From contig JAQGDQ010000528.1 in NCBI GenBank assembly GCA_030141605.1, positions 25,365 through 89,364 of the forward strand: a DNA stretch of 64,000 bases. The letters run 5' to 3'. The DNA is from Tubiluchus corallicola. Taxonomy: Eukaryota; Priapulida; Priapulimorpha; Priapulimorphida; Tubiluchidae. Made by a program: the position numbers and the translations under genes. Under the pieces are notes generated by a model. That model searched no databases. It saw only the letters and a list, made by a program, of their open reading frames with translations, and was not told the DNA's origin. Of this stretch, positions 26,446 through 39,995 are shown piece by piece. Each line of letters starts with the position of its first letter. The first letter of the stretch is position 1.

Positions 26446-26545
26446 ATTTTTGTCAACATTCTGTTAAAACATTGTTCTTAAACCTGTTTTACGTGAAGTT
26501 TACATACGAAACCATTTTAGACACATCTTCACATCATTTAGCAAC
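26446..26545 (+). repeat. Duplicated 3' flank of the glycosyltransferase locus (copy A)
   Basis: tttttgtcaacattctgtta onward matches 43619-43714, which lies 1 kb downstream of the intact gene, including ccattttagacacatcttc and catcatttagcaa. Confidence 0.9.
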
Positions 26546-27108
26546 ATTCGTCTGTGTGCACAGACGTATTATTGCGTACGTTTTGAATTAATTTGACAAG
26601 TTGCTTACGTAATCATCACAATGCAACAATAGGCACAAATAGAACAATGAAAAATTCCATATTCAATAAGAAAAGAATCAGAAGACTAAAGTTGTTATCA
26701 AAATGGTTTCCATTCGCCAATATCTTATCCAGGTTAACTGTTAGTATTCTTTATTTTCCCTTCTGCTTTTACTTTTAGCTTTTCACTAACTTGTCTGCAG
26801 GCGAATTAGCAACATACAAAACATTTCTTAACGCGAATGTTGTAAGAATATTCATATTAGACACTTGCATTATGACGTTTATTGCGTCTGATAGATGACA
26901 GAGTAGCTGCATAGTTGAAATGTCAAAACTTTTATATGGTTAAAAGCTCACGACTTTCATGTCTGACTTATGTGCAGCCACGCATGAAATAGGACATAAA
27001 ATGTGAAACAACATAAAAGTTAATCTTCGCTTAGAATGTGGGTAACGTATATTCTATGCAATGTATGTAATGTTTCATTAGTCAGGCTTACTTCGAGCAT
27101 CATGTTAA
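26546..27108. other. AT-rich spacer
   Basis: No feature recognised between the pseudogene flank and the LRR gene. The promoter of the latter should lie here, but no clear TATA box was found. Confidence 0.4.
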
Positions 27109-28787
27109 ATGCAGTGTGTATCGGACATTGAAATGCCAGCCTCAATAGTAGTTCTCTTTGTAGCTTCCCTGATATGCAACATGTTAACTAGGCTTAATTT
27201 CAGTCAACGTATCTTTCCTGTTTTAATGTTATCATGCTTTGGTTCACCAAAACTGGCAATTGACGTTTCCTCAGAAAAGACATTCATTAGTGCAAGATGG
27301 TCAGATGAAGTACTGGACAGCCATTGTGGTAGAGTACTGAAAACATGCTTCTACGAATCAAATTCACCGTGTCGAATGCGCTGTGAGAACTTGTGGAATT
27401 CTGACCTTGCAGAAATTTCAACATCTTTGGGTTGGTTTACGGAGAAGCTGTCTCTTTACAAGATAAATGAAGAGGAGCTACCAGAAGGTTTCTTAGCTGG
27501 TGAGCAGATTGGGGTATTGGAGATACAGGAATCACAGCTCATGAAGCTGAAAGATGACAGTATCTACGCCAAAGCAGCCATTTTACGGTTACTCTGGAAC
27601 CGCGAGCTGGAAACTATTCACGAAAGAGCTTTCAATAAAATGGAGTTTCTGGAGCAAATTGTAATAGATGGCGCCCCGTTTCTGATGAAATCAGATTTGG
27701 ACTTCTCTGGCAACCTGAATATTCGTTCAATTAGCATTTCTAACACCGGTTTAGAGAACTTGAGGCGGTTTATTCTTCCTGACAATGTCTCTGCAATGAT
27801 GATCGAATTTGCATTGATAGGTGGGTTAAAATGTTAAATTCACTTTTAGAAAAAACATTAATCTCAGAGATTTGGTTGCATTTGGGTTACATTACGCTGC
27901 TAAAGATTTTGTTCCTAGGCCATATTGGCACGTTTTAGATCAGAACAATAAAAAAATGATATGTCCAGACCACAATCACTATGTTGTTCCAAAATTTTCT
28001 TGCTTAACAATGTCATTACGTCATCTAACAGCTTCGTGTTCAACATGTTGTTACATTAACCAACATTTCATTGCTTAACATGTCGTTATCTTTAGCCTTA
28101 CTGTCCAGCATTGTGAAATTCGACATGTTGTTGCCTTGCCCACTATTTTCAAGGTCAACATGTCGTTACTTCGTCCAACATTTTCGTTGCTTGATATGTT
28201 GTTACCTTTTCGTTCTAACCTTATCATGTTTAACTTGTTTTTATTTTATGTAGCATTTTCACGCTTGACGGGCTGCCATCTTATCCAGAATTTGCATGCT
28301 TAATACGATTTTGTTTTACCCAGCATTTTCGTATTGAACATGACATTGCTCTATTCAACATTTTCGTGTTTGACATATTGAAATCTTATACATGGGAAGC
28401 ATTCTTCATGCTTCATATGGTTGAAGGTAGTAGTAACCTTCCTTTCTTTGCTTTTACAATCAACGTTTTTTTTGCTGTAATCATGTCAGACGGATTATCA
28501 CGCAGTTTTTGAATTTTAACGATTATTTTTGATCATTTCTAGACAACAAGTTCGTGTGTAACTGCAGTATGGTCTGGCTGATAGAAGAAAGTTATCGTAA
28601 GAATGTCTTCGATTGTTTTCAGCCATTAAAGAAACACACGGAAAATCCAATCAAACGGGATGAATTTGGCTGCCATCAAATTGGATATTTAAAAATCTCA
28701 AACGGAAACACACTTAGGAATTTGTTTATTTATCATCTATTTAGTTTTCTTTTAGCAATTTTATCTTTTAGCTGTTGGATATATTAG
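27109..28787 (+). CDS. Secreted/GPI-anchored leucine-rich-repeat protein, two exons
   Basis: Exon 1 is 27109-27820 and exon 2 is 28543-28787. The donor splits the codon ATA G|gtgggt and the acceptor is ttgatcatttctag, giving a GAC junction in phase. ATG 27109 opens the frame; ATG 27133 gives a cleaner signal peptide (MPASIVVLFVASLICNML) and could be the true start. A cysteine cluster follows (HCGRVLKTC, SPCRMRCENLW). Then come diverged LRRs with ILRLLWN-x-ELETIHERAFNKM and LNIRSISISNTGLENL. Exon 2 supplies the C-terminal cap (FVCNCSMVWLIE, then Cys at FDCF and GCH). It ends in a hydrophobic tail (FSFLLAILSFSCWIY) right at the stop, with no cytoplasmic residues, as in GPI-anchor signals. The repeat style resembles short invertebrate LRR proteins. 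Ligand unknown. A poly(A) signal AATAAA lies at 29118-29123. Confidence 0.8.
27990..28420 (+). repeat. Degenerate intronic repeat around aacatgtcgttac
   Basis: Within the LRR gene intron, phrases such as caacatgtcgttac, ccaacattttcgt and ttgcttaacatg recur at irregular 60-70-bp spacing in at least six diverged copies. Confidence 0.6.
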
Positions 28788-29585
28788 TTTGTATGCGAAA
28801 AGGAAATTTATAGGATCACGGGTTTCTTTCTGGACGTTGTTTATTTGTAGATTTTCCTGTCCAAGTGTAGTTGGTGCAATTCGCATTAGCAAATATCAAT
28901 AACTGAATCCAAGTTACTTTGTGAATAGAATTTTCTGTTTTTTCTTCTAGGCCGCGTGCAGACATTTAAAAATTGCATGCTCAAAGGCTTGCATGACTTT
29001 TGTTTGTTAACAATTTTCGTAGTTCACAAATCACATAAGTAAAAAAAAATACAATTAGTTTATTTTTAAATAACACAAAAATAATTGTGCAGTATCTCTA
29101 GGACCGCAGACCACAAAAATAAATGGGCAATGTGAAAAATCCCTTGAACAGCAAACAAAGTGGTTAAATAGAAACTGGTTAGATAAGGTATAAAGCTTTT
29201 TCTGCAGTTATCTTTATTTTAACAAATTCACACTAACTCTCAAAATTATGGTACACTAACCCCAGCGCTTTGAATACTTTTAGAACTTATGTTCAGTTAA
29301 AGCAAGGAGACATAAGTTTTTAATTTTCTTATATTCTAGTCTCAGTGCATTTTCTTTAAGGGGAATACACACAGAATATAATGCATGTAATACTGAGTAA
29401 TTATAGTTTAAATATATTGTAAGTTTATATAGCTAAACAAGTGCTCATGGCTGCCACATTCGACGATTATAGTTCACAAACAGTTCGCGGTTCCACATTT
29501 TAAAATAACGAGATTGTATAATTCGTACAGAGTTGACAATAATTAGTAGATGATTGTTATTCACAAGTTCCACACCACTTCAAGC
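28788..29585. other. 3' flank of the LRR gene
   Basis: Contains the likely poly(A) signal at 29118-29123. Otherwise AT-rich sequence with nothing recognised. Confidence 0.4.
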
Positions 29586-30285
29586 TCAAAGTGCACAGCA
29601 AAAAATCAAAACTGCACAGCGAAAATTTAAAAGTGCATAGCAAAAAATCAAAAGTGCACAGCAAAAAATCAAAAGTTTAAAGCAAAAAACAAAAGTGCAC
29701 AGCAAAAAATCAAAAGTGCACCACAAAAAATCAAAAATGCATAGCAAAAAATCAAAAGTGCACGGCAAAAAACAAAAATGCACAGCGAAAAATTAAAAGT
29801 GCACAGCAAAAAATCAAAAGTGCACAGCGAAAAATTAAAAGTGCACAGCAAAAAATCAAAAGTGCACAGCGAAAAATTAAAAGTGCACAGCAAAAAATCA
29901 AAAGTGCATAGCAAAAAATCAAAAGTGCACAGCAAAAAATCAAAAGTTTAAAGCAAAAAACAAAAGTGCACAGCAAAAAATCAAAAGTGCACCACAAAAA
30001 ATCAAAAATGCATAGCAAAAAATCAAAAGTGCACGGCAAAAAACAAAAATGCACAGCGAAAAATTAAAAGTGCACAGCAAAAAATCAAAAGTGCACAGCG
30101 AAAAATCAAAGTGCACAGCAAAAAATCAAAAGTGCACAGCGAAAAAACAAAAGTGCACAGCGAATAAACTAAGTGCACAGCAAAAAATCAAAAGTGTACA
30201 GCAAAAAATCAAAGGTGCACAGCAAAAAACAAAAGTGCACAGCGAAAAATCAAAAGTGCACCAAGAAAAATCAAAAGCACAAAAT
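29586..30285. repeat. 21-bp minisatellite with ~271-bp higher-order unit
   Basis: The basic unit is gtgcacagcaaaaaatcaaa plus one base, repeated about 33 times with variants (gcgaaaaatt, gcatagc, ccacaaa). A block starting aaaagtttaaagc at 29671 recurs at 29942 with the same order of variants, showing a second-level duplication of about 271 bp. Long frames on both strands here are repeat artefacts. Confidence 0.95.
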
Positions 30286-30303
30286 GTTAACCTATTTATG
30301 TAG

Positions 30304-30384
30304 AATAGTGCAGGTCTTTCTAATTTTAATAATATTATTATATAGTATTAATAATAATATTAACATTAGAACGACCTGCACTAT
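30304..30384. repeat. Long hairpin: inverted repeat of ~33 bp
   Basis: atagtgcaggtctttctaat at 30304 is the near-perfect reverse complement of attagaacgacctgcactat ending at 30384, and both arms continue into AT-rich sequence that almost meets in the middle. Confidence 0.9.
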
Positions 30385-30412
30385 CTTAATACATTGCTGA
30401 AGTGCATGTAGC

Positions 30413-30772
30413 TTGAGGGAGACGTAAATTCTGTTGCGCGAGTAGCAAAATACTAAAATTCTGCTAAACAAATTAATTCATAGCCATTTTTAACTACCGG
30501 AAGACTTGGATCGCTTTTCTGAGCAAAGTTCCGATGAATGAGCTACTAAGATGTTAAACTACGGTTGCCACTCTCAAAAACTGAGAGTCAGTAGGTCGGT
30601 CAATTGTCACTAGTGAATAAGTAGCTTAGAAAGATAGTTAATAAATGAGTCAGCAGCATTATTTTTATTATTAGAAACTTAGCAGAGCGTCTAAAATTTA
30701 AGTTATTAAAAGTTTAACTAGCAGAATTTTGGTATTTGACTATTCGCGCAACAGAGTTTACCTCTCCCTCAT
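30413..30772. mobile_element. MITE with ~60-bp terminal inverted repeats
   Basis: The left end (gagggagacgtaaattctgt, 30415 onward) and right end (acagagtttacctctccctc, up to 30770) are inverted copies over about 60 bp including gttgcgcga and aaaattctgct. The ~240-bp interior has no coding capacity. This is a non-autonomous DNA transposon; target-site duplication is not clear. Confidence 0.8.
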
Positions 30773-30845
30773 GCCACATTCACACTCCACTACTGTTATA
30801 AACATTAAAGGCACCTTCACCTTTCTACATACAATGGTTAACATT

Positions 30846-31005
30846 TAGTGCTTTTGATTTTTTGTGCAATTTTCACAGTTCTGTGTTTACTTTTGACTTT
30901 TCGCAGTTTACTTTTGACTTTTCGCAGTTTACTTTTGACTTTTCGCAGTTTACTTTTGATTTTTCGCTGTTCACTATTAATTTTTTGCTGTTCACTCTTT
31001 ATATT
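30846..31005. repeat. Inverted arm of the 21-bp minisatellite
   Basis: tgcttttgattttttgtgca and the following gtttacttttgacttttcgc copies are reverse-complement relatives of the array at 29586-30285. The boundary ggttaacatttagtgctttt (30837 onward) mirrors aaaagcacaaaatgttaacc at 30273, so the whole structure is a large palindrome around the hairpin and MITE. Confidence 0.8.
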
Positions 31006-31019
31006 TTAGTGCAGTAATT

Positions 31020-31866
31020 GTTTTCTAATGGTGTAAAAATAATTTGCTGGTGACGTCGTCTGTAGCAGTTATCAATATTAACTGGCTGCTGGCGCCACCT
31101 GTAGCACTGTGTACTAAATAAATTTGTGGCAAGTGGAATTTTTATAAAACTACTCATACATAATAGATTAATTTTTTAAAGAGACTTCACTAATTGTAAG
31201 AATTTCACTAATTAAGCCACCCGTGGATTTTGGATTTATACAGATTTTCTGAGCTCTAAAACCCCTAAAAAGAATTAACATGGTAATAAATTATTTGATT
31301 CTTGGAGAGTTGAAGAAAGGTGGGCGATGACAAAAGTAATAAAGTAATATAGAAAGTAAAATGTTCTTAATTAAAGTGTTATTAGGGCATTGCAGTAAAA
31401 TCATTTGTTAGCCAGAGTCATACTCTACAGGAAACCACACCAAGAGATCGTTGTTGTCTAGTACCTCCTGGTGAAGAGGTGACATCTTATTTTGTTGTTT
31501 ATGATTGTTCTAAATGTAACAGATGCCATACTACAGAACTTGCTGAACTAGTGGTCTTCTCCTCTTTTCACCCCAATTTTGAATGGGAATCCTTGCTGAG
31601 GGACAATATAGGTTGCTAAACCAGGCGGTATAGTCTACTGGCGATGCGTCTGGGAGTGCGTGAGTTCAATGCTGCACCGGGTCATGCAAAATATGTTAAA
31701 AATAGTTTCTGCTGTTGCCCTGCCTGGCTTGGTGTAAACGTGGGGTAATAATAGTATCAGTTGTAGAATTGTTATTTTCAGTTGGCAGAAAGCTCTTCAA
31801 GCTTAATTTAATTGTGAGTCCAGAAGCCGACTATAAATAAAGATTAATTTTATTTTTTTACTATTA
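31020..31866 (+). mobile_element. Composite interspersed repeat with tRNA-SINE-like 3' part, copy 1
   Basis: The block is colinear with 44300-45000 (shared gtggcaagtggaattttta, aattgtaagaatttcactaa, tacagattttctgagc, taattaaagtgttattagg, agaattgttatttt, ggcagaaagct). At 31624-31695 it contains a tRNA-like head with an A-box-like ggtatagtctactggcgatg and a B-box-like gagttcaatgc, as in tRNA-derived SINEs. It ends in aataaagatta and ATT-rich simple sequence. Confidence 0.6.
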
Positions 31867-32333
31867 ATATTACTATTACTATTATCATTATCATCATCAT
31901 CATCGTCGTCGTCGTCGTCATCATCATCATCATCATCGTCATCATCATCACCACCATCTACGGTTACAATTTATTAAAATCTGCACTTATATACAATAAG
32001 AAATTAAGTACATTAGTTTTTTCGTGGATCTGTGCTGCGTAAATTTTAGAATTGTGTTTAACTGTAAAAAAGACCTACTCGAAAAACAAAACCTAGATGC
32101 AATGACTGACTACACATTATAGCAATGATGCTTGCTGTTAAGGTCTGTCATGAAATTAATTGTTGCACATTGTCATAGATATGAGGGATTTTACCATAGT
32201 GACTGAGCTTTTTTGAGTGGTCTCTGGACACTGGTCAGACAAAATGACGCTCTGTCAGATAATTGCTACAATAGTGATGCGTGAAGCTTGAAAGTCACAA
32301 GACAAAAAAACTGTAGCCATTTGTTATGCAAAT
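31867..32333. repeat. ATC/GTC trinucleotide tail, then AT-rich spacer
   Basis: An imperfect (ATT)n-(ATC)n-(GTC)n tract at 31860-31960 follows the SINE-like element. The remainder up to the poly(A) signal of the next gene shows nothing. Confidence 0.7.
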
Positions 32334-32339
32334 TTTATT
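32334..32339 (-). terminator. Poly(A) signal of the defensin-like gene
   Basis: AATAAA on the minus strand (tttatt on plus), about 260 nt beyond the stop codon at 32600-32602. Confidence 0.5.
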
Positions 32340-32599
32340 TAACACTCAACATGTTTATGACGACTATGTATTAATGCAGCTAGTAAGCTACGGCATTATA
32401 CTGGTCATTTGTTTGCTGACTGTTACATCGAAAAAATTACAGTTTAAAAACTAGCTTTTCTGCTGATGTTTGCAATTACGAAGCTAATTACTACTTTTGT
32501 AGCAAATGCATTATAATCACTAGAAATTAAGTCTACTAATAATTATCATTTGCACAGCTGATGGCTGATCTCAGGTCCTCATATCCTGGCAGCTGGTAC

Positions 32600-34822
<2,223 letters not shown>

Positions 34823-34925
34823 CGTGATGCCAAAATGTTTGTAACCTGCACAAAAAAAATTTCATTGAGTATAGAACTGAATAAAAAACAATTACTGCAT
34901 ACACGTATTAATGGCGTATAGCTAG

Positions 34926-34933
34926 CTTATATA
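34926..34933 (-). promoter_or_regulatory. TATA box of the defensin-like gene
   Basis: TATATAAG on the minus strand lies about 105 bp upstream of the ATG at 34822, predicting a short 5' leader. A possible acceptor (ttttttttgtgcag, exon from 34845) just before the ATG leaves open a leader intron instead. Confidence 0.5.
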
Positions 34934-35089
34934 GAGTCGTAGACGTTCCATGTAACAGTAGTCGAAATTTTGGAACACTTCTCACCCGCCACTCGAGACT
35001 ATTCTGTAAGTTTTCGATGCTTCTGAATGTCCCACCCACTCATAGCTACCCACTTCTAGGCCAACATTATTGCGCATTCCTTCTAAAAA

Positions 35090-35310
35090 TTGCTCTTTGC
35101 CAGTCTGCCAAGAATTCGTCGAGTGCCAAGGTGCTAAGAACGCCAAGTGGCCAAGACCGCTGAGCTGCCAAGAATGCCAAGTTGGCAAAAACGTCAAGTT
35201 ACCAAGAAAGCCAAGCTTAAAAGATTGTCATGCTGTCAGTAATGCCAAGTTGTTAAGAAAACAAAGTTGCCAAAGAAGCCAAGCAGCCAAGGAAGCCAAG
35301 TTTCCACAAT
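35090..35310. repeat. Degenerate GCCAAG-rich minisatellite
   Basis: Irregular 10-14-bp repeats of the form aagNNgccaag (tgccaagaatgccaagttgg and similar) run for about 220 bp. Frames here are artefacts of the repeat. Confidence 0.7.
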
Positions 35311-38300
35311 CATAAGCGAAAAATTGCCATTTCAATTACAAACCGTTTGTACGTTTAGGAAACAGCGTGTACTATTAATAATACTGAGGTGGCACGTAAT
35401 GTGAGTTTGTAAAGTAAGTTAACGCTAAACTCGAACTAAGCTAAGCTAAATTAAGAACTAGCTATGGATGTACTGCTTAGTACAACATCAGAAGGGCCTG
35501 TGAAAATACTTTAACGTAAACTTACTTGTACGGAAATGAACGAGCTTTCAATCCAAATTCGATTAGGTACAGAACTCTGCATACGTTCTAATCTAAAATT
35601 GAATGGCTACAGAATTTAATGGCTCTAAGCCTTATATAAATGCTGCTGAATAAAAAAACGCAAAACCTGAATATGTGATCAATTGTGCTACGCCCATACA
35701 AATCATGGAATATTAATCATTGGCAACCCTGGATTACTAGGCTCCAGATTGTCCAGGCAATCATGTAAGAGGCGATTATAGCTGCCACCTTCAAAATTAA
35801 AATCGAATAAATTATCCTACAGGTAGTGCTCCTCTTCCAGCCAGGTTTGCATTTAAATTTTATTGCTTTCCCTGTTGTTCTTCAACATCAGTAGAGGACA
35901 GGGATACGTTTAAGGGCACAAAGATAATCGGATATTGAGTTTGCCCATAATGCTAAACAAACACTCAACACTTTTTTAATTTATTTTTAGACACAGTGTG
36001 TTGCTTAACAGTCATAATTTCAAATCAATTATAAAGCAGGTTACACATAATAAAGTATGAATTCAGAACGACTATGCTGTGTTTTTCTACGCTACATGTA
36101 CCTAATAGAATTTATAGGTTAGCTAACTCCGTGGTTATGAAAATTGTTATATTGGAACTTGAACTTACAGCCTACAATTATTATCACGAGAGAAACGTAA
36201 AGCTGATTACCTCTTGACATAGCACTAATTAAAAACTCGCTTGCGCCAATGCTTTTAAGCACAAAATGGTGAAGTTATCGCTAAGCACTGTCTAGCGTCT
36301 ATAGAGGCAAAAGCAGCAAAAAAAAACAATCGGTCCCAGCTTTTAAATCGCCAGTGAAGGGCATACTCATCCAGGCATATTCAGATGAAACGTTCAGCGA
36401 TGACAATGTGTTTTTCGCCGCTTAGCCGATTTATTCATTGACTGTGTGAGAGACAAATTCATAAAAAAGCTTGCAACAACTTACAACGAACGATTATAAT
36501 AAAATACCATGGCAGATTGTGACTAGCCTACCTGCCATTTTGACCTTCGTCCTGAACTGTTCTAACAAAACAATAATAGCAAGTACTGTGATGGCAGAAT
36601 GCTCATGTGAGACCCGGGTGAAGAAGATTTAATAATCTTAGAATCTTACCTACTATTTAAATAGTACATTGTTAATTAAATAAACTATTATAAATTATTT
36701 ATATTTTATTTATTTATTTTATCCTATATTTCAGCGCGCAGATGTAGTCTCAAACCATAAAATCGCAATTATGTACTAAAAAGCTAATTATAAAAACCTG
36801 AACTTACAATTTACAAAAATTAAGAAAAGAAACTCGTTGAAATACTTACTCAAGTTACATAGATTAAAAGTAGGTTAAATTTCTATTCTATTGGCTAAAA
36901 TTTTGAAGCATAAAAACATCACTACTGTAAATTGCATGTTTTAAGAAACCATTAGAAGATTTTAAAACACGACACGACTTTTAAAATTATATGTACATTT
37001 AGGCAAAATAACTTTAAAATGAGTAATATCATTTTCGACATTATATGAGTACTATTGATACTCCTGGAATTCGATCAAGCTAAACACTCTTTAATAACTA
37101 AACACTGAACACCAACCTAAATAATAAAATTCTTTAATGCAATTTTTAAAATGAAATAATTTAAATCGTAAGAAATGCTTTTTTAATTCGAGGCAGTTAA
37201 GATGAACATTTAATAACAACGTCTTTGCTGCAGGCCTGCATTAAAATCATTCCATTAAAAATCAGTAAGCGTTTTACAAAAACACATAGCACATTAAAAA
37301 TCTATTTTAGACACGTATGTTGATAAGCAAGTTACACGTTATTGCCATCAAGGACAACTGCAAGGACACCACTAGCAGTCTAAGGTCAAACACAATCTAC
37401 TCTTCAAAATATTGAAAGAGAAAACACAATTTTTTCAAAAATGAGTAACGTGAAAGAATTATTACCACACAAACACAATTTCACGTTCGCGCCACCAATT
37501 CTTCGCTGTTACATGAATTTCGCTGATTGCTAGTTAGACTGGCACTAGCGCCTGTATTTCGGGAACGGAATACACAAAAACAGGTGCTGTACCTCTCAGT
37601 TGAGATGTGTTCATGCTCATGCGGTAAATTTTAAATTTGAATTTTTATATTAAGACATGCCTAGTTTTAGTACAACACACTGAATATCTTACAGTAGTAC
37701 TGTACTTCAATTTTTGCTTTCGCAAACACGTGCTGAATATTTTTGCTGTTGAAAATTATGTTAGTTTGTGATGTCATCAATAGTTGGGCTCGCCTGCCGT
37801 TAATTAAGTTTTTATTAATCTGTTATTTAATTACCAGAAACGCTTTTGCAGTCTTGATCGTGTTTAAATGCATACTTTTTATGTGACTTGAAAATGGGGT
37901 TGTATGTGAAGAATTGTCCTGTGTTCCTTTATGCAGAAGTGGCTACCAGTTAATCCAGCAAAAGTGAGAACAAGTGGATATAGAAATAGTTTTATACCGT
38001 CAACTGCAGTTCTGTTCAATAGAAAGCTTTTACATTAATTGATTAATCTTAATTATGAAATGTTTTTGTGTGGAGAACGTATGGTATGTACATTTCAATT
38101 TTTATTACAAATTTGCAATTATATATGATTGTACATTGTATATGTAATTTTGAAATGTGTGCATTATGTAAATATGCACGTACATATATTGTGTATGTGG
38201 TGATTTTTCAAATTAATTTTATTGTAACACTGAAGTGTATTTTTATGCTTTAAACTTTAATAAATAAATATTAAGTCTACCTTTTTATACTCGTTTTAAC

Positions 38301-39395
38301 TCACATTTCAAGCTGGTACCAACTGTCAGTAATGTGGATTTTTGTGGGCTAATCTTTAAATATGAAATTCTGCACCACTAGTGGTGCTCTAGCAACGTGA
38401 ATAGATCTTCCCAAGTTTACAAAGTAAACAGTCGGAATCGGCAAGTCGAATAAAATCCATTATTAATTAAGTAAATTAATATAAATTATTTATATTTATT
38501 TATTTTAATCTTTATTTCAGCTCGTACTACTGAGCCTTTCGTATCTACTGTTGTAGCACAAATTATTTAATAATGGACGCCTTGCATCGTCAAGAAATAA
38601 TTTCTGTGATTGTAAATGAACTACAGCAGTTTTTCACAGTTGTCTCTACATGAGAAAGTTGCAGTTACGGAAAGAGGCCGTTCAACACTAGATCATCAAG
38701 TATAACTACAACATTAAACTTACACGTGCTTGCTACGTTTTACGTATTAAAACAATGGCTAAACACATTCTGAAGCAGCGCCCCCACAAATATTAGCTAC
38801 GAGCCGCCACTAGACGTAGTGCAATTCGTATGTAGTGTGCGCTACTATAGGTGCTACCTAAATTCGAGCCTTAATTACAAACATCCAAATTTATGTTAAC
38901 AGTAAGCGATAAGCATAATCAATTCGCTCGTTAAATTATGTTTTAAAAATTTTGTTCTTTTAAGCTCCCATTTTGTCACACGAGTTTTAACAGTTAATTT
39001 TTGCAGCTGTTAAATTTTAGCTTCAGCGTTTAGCTTGTCGTGTTAAAAGTACCTAATATTCGCAGTTGTACTTTTTATAAATTTAGACGTAAACTACTTC
39101 AGTTAGCTTGCTATGTTAAAAGTATCTAATCTTCGCAGTTGTACTTTTTGTAAATTTATACGTAGATACTTCAGGCGCTAAACAAATGTGTAACGTTCAG
39201 TAGATCACTTGAATTACGCAGGAATTTACTTGTTTTTATTAGTAAATTTCAGATTACAATAGTCTTTATGCAACATATTCTTAATGTTAACATTTCATAC
39301 ATCTTTGTAAATCTTATAGTCTTGATAACAAATAAATTATTTTTCTTCTTTTGCGTGTTTCTTGCAGATTTGAGGACGAATCCCTTTCTGTAAAG
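35311..39395. other. AT-rich spacer without a recognised gene
   Basis: A segment at about 37450-37515 resembles 3690-3760 (gtgaaagaattattaccac and cttcgctgNtaca), a further dispersed repeat. A diverged ~72-bp duplication lies at 39029-39167. No domain-bearing frame or RNA gene was seen. Confidence 0.45.
39029..39167. repeat. ~72-bp tandem duplication
   Basis: gttaaaagtacctaatattc followed by gcagttgtactttttataaa recurs at 39113 with a few substitutions. Confidence 0.9.
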
Positions 39396-39757
39396 GAGGG
39401 CAGTGTTAAGGGGGGCGAAATGCTATTTATTTTCGACCCCCTCTACATTGTGATGAGCTCGTACGTACGAAGCCATTGCATAATACTGTTGAATACCAGG
39501 TATAAAACCGTCACTATAGAATTTTCTCGTTGAGTCAGCAGGTGTTTTTAAGTTTGCATTATTTTTCCTAAGTTCTCATTTTTATTAATAGTATTTTTTG
39601 TTGTTTAGTAATTAATATGCTAATTTTACCGTGTTTTTTGCAATGTGTTGTGTTTATTTGATAATGCTTCTTGTTTTTCATTTATAATAGTACTTTTATT
39701 TTTAGTAGTTACTAACTACACTTGGACTGTTATGGAAATAAAGTTATGTTTTTACAT
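39360..39757 (+). mobile_element. Candidate 3' LTR with the end of a gypsy-like pol frame
   Basis: The frame FEDESLSVKEGS followed by aaaggagggcag resembles the C-terminal end of Ty3/gypsy pol and an adjacent polypurine tract. The next bases TGTTAAGG could start an LTR. A TATA box (ggtataaaacc, ~39500) and an AATAAA (~39737) then follow, and the sequence ends tttttaca at ~39756. No 5' LTR or internal region is seen, so this is at best a remnant. Confidence 0.35.
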
Positions 39758-39778
39758 ATACAAGTAAAAATGAAAGTT

Positions 39779-39995
39779 CTATTCTATTCTATTCTATTTT
39801 ATTTTATTCTATTCTATTCTATTCTATTCTATTCTATTCTATTCTATTCTATTCTATTCTATTCTATTCTATTCTACTCTACTCTACTCTACTCTACTCT
39901 ACTCTACTCTACTCTACTCTACTCTACTCTACTCTACTCTACTCTACTCTATTCTATTTCATTCCATTCCAGTCTATTCCATTCTATTCTATTCT
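39779..39995. repeat. (ATTCT)n / (ACTCT)n pentanucleotide tract
   Basis: About 20 ATTCT units switch to about 14 ACTCT units and back. The ordered switch shows that one variant has expanded inside the other. It directly follows the AATAAA of the candidate LTR/retroelement. Confidence 0.98.

Noticed and set aside
29586-30400. Cys/Phe-rich and Lys/Ser-rich repeat proteins on both strands
   Set aside because: The 21-bp unit is a multiple of three and keeps frames open by chance; no start, signal or flanking exon.
31624-31695. Functional tRNA gene
   Set aside because: Box-like elements are present but the cloverleaf cannot be completed, and it sits inside an interspersed repeat, so it is read as a SINE head.
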